In this document: piece after piece, positions 1 to 4,233 of the stretch
Layout: every line of letters starts with the position of its first letter
Position numbering within the stretch: the stretch's first letter is position 1
Assembly (NCBI GenBank): GCA_031277195.1
Contig: JAITMU010000190.1
Span: forward strand, 1-10,823
DNA length: 10,823 nucleotides
Direction: 5' to 3'
Origin: Gallionellaceae bacterium
GTDB taxonomy: Bacteria; Pseudomonadota; Gammaproteobacteria; Burkholderiales; Gallionellaceae
Position numbers and translations under genes: made by a program
Notes under the pieces: model-generated
Told to the model about the DNA's origin: nothing
What the model saw: only the letters and a program-made list of their open reading frames with translations
The model's database searches: none

Positions 1-643
1 GGATTTTTCCCCCTCTCCCTAACCCTCTCCCGCAAGGGGAGAGGGGACGTACTCCCTCCCCCCTCGTGGGGGAGGGCTGGGGAGAGGGGGGCAACCCATA
101 CATCAAATCCAGATTGAAATTATCGAAATGCCGCTGCGCAATGTCGATCGCCTGTCGCGCTTCATCCGCCGTGTGGATGCGCCCCAGCGCGCGCAGATGG
201 TCGTCGTTGAAACTCTGGATGCCGAGCGACAAGCGGTTCACGCCCGCGTCGCGATACGCCGCGAACTTCACCGCCTCCACCGTGCCGGGATTCGCTTCCA
301 GCGTGATCTCGGCGTTCATGTCCAGCGGCAACAAGGTACGCACGCTGCGCAAGATGCGTTCGACACCTTCGCCGCTCAACAAACTCGGCGTGCCGCCGCC
401 GAAAAACACTGTGTAGATTTTGCGCCCCCAAATGTCGGGCAGGGACAATTCCAGATCGCGGATCAGTGCGTTGATGTATTCATTTTCCGGCAAGGCCGCG
501 CGCACCTCGTGCGAATTGAAATCGCAATAAGGACATTTGCGCACGCACCAGGGAATGTGGATGTACAGCGACAGCGGCGGCAGAATTTTGAAATCCACCG
601 GCTGGGACGACAGGCCGACAGGCCGCAGCGGATGCTCGCTCAT
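1..643 (-). CDS. hemW: HemW-type radical SAM heme chaperone, N-terminal part (3' end outside window)
   Basis: HemW binds heme and a 4Fe-4S cluster and delivers heme to client proteins; it is the HemN-like family lacking coproporphyrinogen dehydrogenase activity. Translating 643 down to 2 gives about 214 residues with no stop. The radical SAM signature is LYIHIPWCVRKCPYCDFNSH, with cluster cysteines C33, C37 and C40. It is followed by VFFGGGTPSLL, the SAM-binding ITLEANPG motif, and LSLGIQSF, all typical of HemW. The ATG at 643-641 overlaps the rdgB stop as ATGA, so translation is probably coupled. Right after the conserved LMYGLP (about residue 185), where the family normally continues with G-Q-T, the frame enters two palindromic repeats. 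These are read as SPQPSPTRGEG and then a G/R-rich stretch, open to the window edge. Whether the HemW sequence resumes beyond cannot be seen, so this is either an intact gene with an inserted loop or a disrupted one. Family call is very firm; integrity is unknown. Confidence 0.93.
   Translation of the reverse strand, partial: MSEHPLRPVGLSSQPVDFKILPPLSLYIHIPWCVRKCPYCDFNSHEVRAALPENEYINALIRDLELSLPDIWGRKIYTVFFGGGTPSLLSGEGVERILRSVRTLLPLDMNAEITLEANPGTVEAVKFAAYRDAGVNRLSLGIQSFNDDHLRALGRIHTADEARQAIDIAQRHFDNFNLDLMYGLPPSPQPSPTRGEGVRPLSPCGRGLGRGGKI
11..46 (+). repeat. Palindromic C/G-rich repeat, copy 1 (inside hemW)
   Basis: The block CCCTCTCCCTAACCCTCTCC leads into a hairpin with 9-bp arms at 23-31 and 37-45 and loop GCAAG. 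It matches the copies at 1264-1303 and 5951-5988, including the TAACCC unit. Relative to the minus-strand hemW it lies in the reverse orientation, and the TTAGGG block is read as TTA-GGG, which avoids a TAG stop. Confidence 0.85.
52..90 (-). repeat. Palindromic C/G-rich repeat, copy 2, head-to-head with copy 1 (inside hemW)
   Basis: On the minus strand this reads CCCTCTCCCCAGCCCTCCCC and then the hairpin: perfect 9-bp arms at 54-62 and 68-76 with loop CTCGT. It is the same element as copy 1 in the opposite orientation, separated by about 5 bases. It carries CAGCCC in place of TAACCC, and hemW reads it as SPQPSPTRGEG. Confidence 0.82.
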
Positions 644-1230
644 GCGGGCGACAACCGTGCCAGCAAAATTCGCAAGGCCAATGCGCGATGACTGAGTTGC
701 GCTTTTTCGTCACGCGCCAGTTCTGCGCTCATCTTGCCGAGCTGCGACAGCCAGAAAATCGGGTCGTAGCCAAAGCCGCCGTCGCCGCGCGGCGCTTGCG
801 CGATTTCGCCATGCCATTCGCCTTCGGCAATCAGTGGTTGCGGGTCGTCGGCGTGACGCACCAGCGCCAGCACACAATAATAATGTGCGCGGCGATCTGC
901 CACACCTTGCAGGGCGGCCAGCAATTTCTGATTATTTGCCGCGTCGGATTTCGGCGCGTCTCCGGCGTAGCGCGCAGACAACACGCCCGGCGCGCCACCC
1001 AGCGCATCGACACAAATGCCGGAATCATCCGCCAGCGCAGGCAGTCCGCTGGCGCGGCTGACGTGGCGCGCTTTCGCAATCGCGTTTTCGACAAACGTGG
1101 GATACGGCTCCTCGGCTTCAGCGATGCCCAACTGCGATTGCGTCAGCACTTCGATGCCGAGCGGCGACAGCATGTGCTGGAATTCGCGCAGCTTGCCGGG
1201 GTTGTTGGATGCGATGACCAGTTTTTTCAT
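640..1230 (-). CDS. rdgB: RdgB/HAM1-type XTP/dITP diphosphatase
   Basis: This enzyme hydrolyses dITP, XTP and related non-canonical purine nucleoside triphosphates to the monophosphate and pyrophosphate, cleaning the nucleotide pool. The 196 residues match the usual family length. Visible motifs in order are the substrate-binding SNNPGKLREF at 8-17, FVENAIAKA at 47-55, LADDSGICVDALGGAPGV at 66-83 with metal/catalytic D68 and D69, GGFGYDPIFW at 151-160, and SHRALAL at 180-186. The ATG at 1230 is the natural start, because MKKLVIASNN fits the family N-terminus. No clear Shine-Dalgarno sequence is seen upstream. It is the middle gene of rph-rdgB-hemW: 82 bases carrying a palindromic repeat separate it from rph, and its TGA overlaps the hemW ATG. 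It looks intact. Confidence 0.96.
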   Translation of the reverse strand: MKKLVIASNNPGKLREFQHMLSPLGIEVLTQSQLGIAEAEEPYPTFVENAIAKARHVSRASGLPALADDSGICVDALGGAPGVLSARYAGDAPKSDAANNQKLLAALQGVADRRAHYYCVLALVRHADDPQPLIAEGEWHGEIAQAPRGDGGFGYDPIFWLSQLGKMSAELARDEKAQLSHRALALRILLARLSPA

Positions 1231-1263
1231 GTTTTTTTATCAAGACAGGATGAGAAAAAATTG

Positions 1264-1303
1264 CCCCTCACCCTAACCCTCTCCCCATGAATGGGGAGAG
1301 GGG
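1264..1303 (+). repeat. Palindromic C/G-rich repeat, copy 3 (rph-rdgB intergenic)
   Basis: The CCCCTCACCCTAACCC lead is followed by perfect 12-bp arms at 1277-1288 and 1291-1302 (CCCTCTCCCCAT / ATGGGGAGAGGG) with a 2-base centre. This is the only intergenic copy and the best-formed one. In the rph-rdgB transcript it would form a strong hairpin between the two genes. A T-run on the minus strand (about 1260-1255) lies some 15 bases after the stem, too far for a standard intrinsic terminator. The hairpin may instead affect mRNA processing or stability between the cistrons. Confidence 0.85.
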
Positions 1304-1312
1304 AAAACAGCC

Positions 1313-2026
1313 CTACGCCAAAACATTCCGCTGCATTTGCACCAACTGCACGATCCCCGCTTTCGCCAAATCCAGCAGCGTGTCCATTTCCTCGCGGCTG
1401 AACGCATGGCCTTCCGCCGTGCCCTGAATCTCGATGAAGCCGCCGCTGCCGAGCATCACAACATTCATGTCCGTGTCGCACGCGGAATCTTCCGCATAGT
1501 CCAAGTCCAGCACCGGCACGCCATCATGGATGCCGACTGAAATTGCCGCGACGAAATCGCGCAGTGGCGATTCCTGAATCAACCCTTTCGCGAGCAAGGT
1601 CGTTACCGCGTCATGTAGCGCGACAAACGCGCCGGTGATGCTGGCGGTGCGCGTGCCGCCGTCGGCTTGAATCACGTCGCAATCGAGTTGGATGGTGCGC
1701 TCGCCGAGTTTTTTCAAATCCACCACCGCGCGCAGAGAGCGCCCAATCAATCGTTGAATTTCCTGCGTGCGCCCGGATTGTTTGCCGCGTGCGGCCTCTC
1801 GCCCCATGCGCTCGCCGGTGGAGCGCGGCAACATGCCGTATTCCGCCGTCACCCAGCCTTCGCCGCTGCCTTTTTTGTGCGGCGGCACGCGCTCTTCCAC
1901 GCTGGCGGTGCAAATTACTTTGGTGTCGCCGCATTCGATCAACACCGAGCCTTCGGCGTGTTTGGTGTAGTGGCGGGTAATGCGGATGTCACGCAGTTGA
2001 TCGGGGCGACGTTGGTTTGAACGCAT
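1313..2026 (-). CDS. rph: Ribonuclease PH
   Basis: RNase PH is a phosphate-dependent 3'-to-5' exoribonuclease that trims tRNA precursors and acts as a hexameric ring. From the ATG at 2026 the protein has 237 residues, the usual family length. It begins MRSNQRRPDQLRDIRITRHY, the expected family start. Phosphate/RNA-binding segments are GERMGREAARGKQSGRTQEI at 71-90, with the conserved R86, and DCDVIQADGGTRTASITGA at 115-133, with D122. The frame extends 12 codons further to an ATG at 2062. That codon lies inside a TATAAT box, so it is very unlikely to be the start, although no strong Shine-Dalgarno precedes 2026 either. It is the first gene of the minus-strand operon and diverges from yicC, as rph and yicC also do in E. 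coli. The last dozen or so codons shift to G/T-ending just before the downstream palindromic repeat. Confidence 0.96.
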   Translation of the reverse strand: MRSNQRRPDQLRDIRITRHYTKHAEGSVLIECGDTKVICTASVEERVPPHKKGSGEGWVTAEYGMLPRSTGERMGREAARGKQSGRTQEIQRLIGRSLRAVVDLKKLGERTIQLDCDVIQADGGTRTASITGAFVALHDAVTTLLAKGLIQESPLRDFVAAISVGIHDGVPVLDLDYAEDSACDTDMNVVMLGSGGFIEIQGTAEGHAFSREEMDTLLDLAKAGIVQLVQMQRNVLA

Positions 2027-2056
2027 ATCTGACAAATTCTGATGGTGGATGATAGT

Positions 2057-2102
2057 ATTCATTATAGCCGGACGTTTTCATTCCCGATTCATTATGTCCG
2101 AC
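2057..2102 (-). promoter_or_regulatory. rph promoter with two similar -10-like units in direct repeat
   Basis: On the minus strand a perfect TATAAT occupies 2066-2061, which puts the transcription start near 2054 and leaves a leader of about 28 bases to the rph ATG at 2026. A near-copy of the same block lies exactly 30 bases upstream (2057-2073 against 2087-2102), carrying CATAAT. The shared core reads ATTCATTAT followed by a CCGAC-like end on the plus strand. No convincing -35 box is seen. The repeat could be a duplicated promoter or a regulator site. Assigning it as a promoter is inference from the -10 match and spacing. Confidence 0.5.
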
Positions 2103-2120
2103 TAAATGTGTTGCCGTTCA

Positions 2121-2130
2121 TATAAAATAA
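2121..2130 (+). promoter_or_regulatory. Weak candidate -10 region for yicC
   Basis: TATAAAATAA lies 30-40 bases before the yicC ATG on the plus strand and is the only AT-rich hexamer in the right place. No good -35 match is visible 16-18 bases upstream. The resulting leader would be about 25 bases and contains no clear Shine-Dalgarno sequence. Confidence 0.3.
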
Positions 2131-2160
2131 CATCTCAAATACTCGCATTACTCAACCACG

Positions 2161-3024
2161 ATGATCTCCAGCATGACAGGTTTTGCAACGGCATCCACAG
2201 AGCTGGATGCCGGTTCGCTGACAGTCGAATTGCGCTCGGTCAATCATCGTTATCTCGATCTCCAACTGCGGATGCCCGACGAATTGCGCGTGCTGGAACC
2301 CGCGCTGCGCGAGGCCATTTCCGCGCAGCTCAATCGCGGCAAGGCGGAATGCCGCATCAGCTTTACGCCGCGCACTGGACAAAATACCGCACAAGTCAAC
2401 CACACGACGCTGCAACAACTCATGCAATGGAATGACGAGATTCGCGCCGCGCTGCCCGATGCCCGCAGCCTCAGCGTCGCCGAAATTCTGCGCTGGGACG
2501 GCATCCTGCAAAGCGCCGCGACCTCCGCCGACGCCTTGCACGCGGCAACGCTCGAACTGGCGCAACGCGCCATCAGCGAATTTTCCGCTGCGCGCGAACG
2601 CGAAGGTGAAAAACTGAAAGATTTTTTGCTGTCGCGCGTGACGCAGATCGAAACCATTTGCGCCGATGTCGCGCCGCGCATCCCCGCTGCCGTCGCCGCT
2701 TATCGCGAAAAACTCACCGCGCGATTGCGCGCCGCCATGCCGGACATGGATGAAGACCGCTTGAATCAGGAAATCGTCCTGTTCGCCAGCCGCATTGACG
2801 TGGACGAGGAACTCTCGCGCTTGCGCGCCCACCTCACCGAGACGCGGCGCGTGTTGACGCAAGGCGGCGCGGTCGGCAAGCGGCTCGATTTTCTGATGCA
2901 GGAACTGCACCGCGAAGCCAACACCCTGGGATCGAAGTCCGTCGATGCGGAAGTGTCGCGCGCGTCGATGGACATCAAATTGTTGATCGAACAGATGCGG
3001 GAACAAGTCCAGAATCTGGAATAA
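2161..3024 (+). CDS. yicC: YicC/YloC family endoribonuclease
   Basis: Members of this family are metal-dependent endoribonucleases; in E. coli YicC takes part in turnover of the small RNA RyhB. The protein has 287 residues, the usual length. It starts MISSMTGFATAS, the hallmark N-terminus, followed by ELRSVNHRYLDLQLRMPDEL at 23-42, also diagnostic. The C-terminal conserved domain (DUF1732) is clear: DVDEELSRLRAHL, then GKRLDFLMQELHREANTLGS at 239-258 and a closing helix ending EQVQNLE. The ATG at 2161 is chosen because it yields the conserved MIxSMTGF start, although no Shine-Dalgarno is seen. It is divergent from rph. In many proteobacteria gmk follows yicC; here an extradiol dioxygenase follows after 12 bases, so local gene order differs. 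It looks intact. Confidence 0.95.
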   Translation: MISSMTGFATASTELDAGSLTVELRSVNHRYLDLQLRMPDELRVLEPALREAISAQLNRGKAECRISFTPRTGQNTAQVNHTTLQQLMQWNDEIRAALPDARSLSVAEILRWDGILQSAATSADALHAATLELAQRAISEFSAAREREGEKLKDFLLSRVTQIETICADVAPRIPAAVAAYREKLTARLRAAMPDMDEDRLNQEIVLFASRIDVDEELSRLRAHLTETRRVLTQGGAVGKRLDFLMQELHREANTLGSKSVDAEVSRASMDIKLLIEQMREQVQNLE

Positions 3025-3036
3025 ACCCAGCCCACC

Positions 3037-3885
3037 ATGAACGCCGCCAACGAAAATCTCTCCCGTCCATTGCCCACGCTCTATGTTCCGCACGGCGGCG
3101 GTCCCTGCTTTTTCATGGACTGGACGATCGGACCATCCGACACCTGGGACAAAATGGCAGCCTGGTTGCGCCAGCTTGGCAACGAAATAGAATCCCGCTA
3201 CGGCAAACCCCGCGCGATTCTGGCGATCTCGGCGCACTGGGAGGAACGGCAAGTCACCGTGCAAAAACGGGCGCATCCTGGGTTGCTGTATGACTACTAC
3301 GGCTTTCCGGCGCACACCTATCAATTGCAATACAACGCGCCCGGCGATCCGGCGCTGGCGCCGCACGTCACAGAACTGCTGGAAGCCGCCAGCATCCCCG
3401 TTCACTCTGACGCAACGCGCGGCCTCGATCACGGCGTATTCGTTCCGTTCAAGCTGATTTTTCCCGACGCAGACATCCCCGTTTGCCAGATGTCGCTGCA
3501 AGCCGGCCTCAATGCCGCCAGCCATCTCGCCATCGGCCAGGCGCTCGCGCCGCTGCGCCAGCAGGGCGTGCTCATCATCGGCAGCGGCATGAGCTATCAC
3601 AACATGCGCGCCATTTTCACGGGCAGTGGAACCGCTGATTCCCTGGCGTTTGACGCCTGGCTGACGGAGACCGTGGAACTGGCGGACGCCAACGCCCGCA
3701 ATCACCGACTGGAAAACTGGGCGCAAGCGCCCTCCGCGCGCGCCTCGCATCCGCGCGAAGAACATCTGCTGCCCTTGATGATCGCCGCTGGCGCTGCCAG
3801 CGAACCGGGACGGCGCATCTTCAGCGACTGCATCATGGAGACGCAGCTTTCCGCTTATTCGTTTGGGGACGATTCCGGTTTATAG
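3037..3885 (+). CDS. LigB-superfamily class III extradiol dioxygenase, DODA/YgiD type
   Basis: This family uses non-haem Fe(II) or Zn to open catechol-type rings; E. coli YgiD and plant DODA cleave 4,5-DOPA. The 282 residues fit the family. Metal and catalytic motifs are visible: VPHGGGP with H19, ISAHWE with H67, GLDHGVFVPFKLIFPDADIP with H132 (131-132 being DH), SGMSYHNM with H188, and HPREEHLLPL with H238 and H243. GFPAHTYQLQYNAPGDPALA at 89-108 and the DADIPVCQMSL segment also match YgiD-like proteins. The ATG at 3037 follows the yicC stop by 12 bases, so it is probably co-transcribed. There is no good Shine-Dalgarno, and translation may depend on yicC. The true substrate is unknown; DOPA, protocatechuate-like or other catechols are all possible. 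No ring-hydroxylating or downstream catabolic genes are nearby, so a pathway cannot be assigned from context. Confidence 0.88.
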   Translation: MNAANENLSRPLPTLYVPHGGGPCFFMDWTIGPSDTWDKMAAWLRQLGNEIESRYGKPRAILAISAHWEERQVTVQKRAHPGLLYDYYGFPAHTYQLQYNAPGDPALAPHVTELLEAASIPVHSDATRGLDHGVFVPFKLIFPDADIPVCQMSLQAGLNAASHLAIGQALAPLRQQGVLIIGSGMSYHNMRAIFTGSGTADSLAFDAWLTETVELADANARNHRLENWAQAPSARASHPREEHLLPLMIAAGAASEPGRRIFSDCIMETQLSAYSFGDDSGL

Positions 3886-3895
3886 TATCCGTCCC

Positions 3896-3902
3896 GGAGG
3901 AG
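3896..3902 (+). promoter_or_regulatory. Strong ribosome binding site of fdxA
   Basis: GGAGGAG lies 7 bases before the fdxA ATG. It is the strongest Shine-Dalgarno sequence in the plus-strand operon and fixes the fdxA start. Confidence 0.85.
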
Positions 3903-3909
3903 AAACCGC

Positions 3910-4233
3910 ATGGCCTACGTCGTCACCGAAACCTGCATCCGCTGCAAATACACCGACTGCGTGGACGTCTGCCCGGTGGATTGCTTTCACGAAGGGTCGA
4001 ATTTTCTGGTGATCGACCCCGGGGAATGCATAGACTGCACGCTGTGCGTGGCAGAATGCCCCGTCGAAGCCATCTACGCCGAAGATGACGTGCCGGACGA
4101 TCAGCGCCACTTCATCGCGCTGAATGCCGAACTGACAAAACACTGGCCGCCCATCGTCGCGAAAAAAACCGCACCGGCGGACGCCGACGACTGGCGCGAC
4201 ATAAAAACAAAACTCCACCTGCTCGAACGGTGA
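3910..4233 (+). CDS. fdxA: 7Fe ferredoxin FdxA ([3Fe-4S][4Fe-4S])
   Basis: A small soluble electron carrier with 107 residues, closely resembling Azotobacter ferredoxin I over its whole length, including the C-terminal extension ending in KLHLLER. The cluster cysteines sit exactly as in that protein: C9, C17 and C50 for the 3Fe-4S cluster and C21, C40, C43 and C46 for the 4Fe-4S cluster. Extra cysteines are C12 and C25. The family-typical CPVDCFHEG and CIDCTLCVAECPVEAI are present. The start is fixed by a strong Shine-Dalgarno. The TGA at 4231-4233 overlaps the GTG start of the AddB-like nuclease gene as GTGA, so the two are translationally coupled. The redox partner is not known from this context. 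Since the AddB-like protein should carry an Fe-S cluster, a link to cluster state is possible but speculative. Confidence 0.96.
   Translation: MAYVVTETCIRCKYTDCVDVCPVDCFHEGSNFLVIDPGECIDCTLCVAECPVEAIYAEDDVPDDQRHFIALNAELTKHWPPIVAKKTAPADADDWRDIKTKLHLLER

Noticed and set aside
128..691. Plus-strand open frame across the left end
   Set aside because: It is antisense to hemW, whose radical SAM cysteines and other motifs are unmistakable on the minus strand.
1255..1303. Intrinsic terminator between rph and rdgB
   Set aside because: The hairpin belongs to the dispersed repeat family and the T-run is about 15 bases from the stem, so a standard terminator is not supported.
2060..2062. Upstream ATG as start of rph
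   Set aside because: It lies within the TATAAT of the likely promoter and adds 12 residues foreign to the RNase PH N-terminus.
2152..3765. Long open frame on the minus strand (537 codons)
   Set aside because: It lies antisense to yicC and the dioxygenase gene, both of which have clear family motifs; the frame is open because of the GC-rich, C-ending codon bias.
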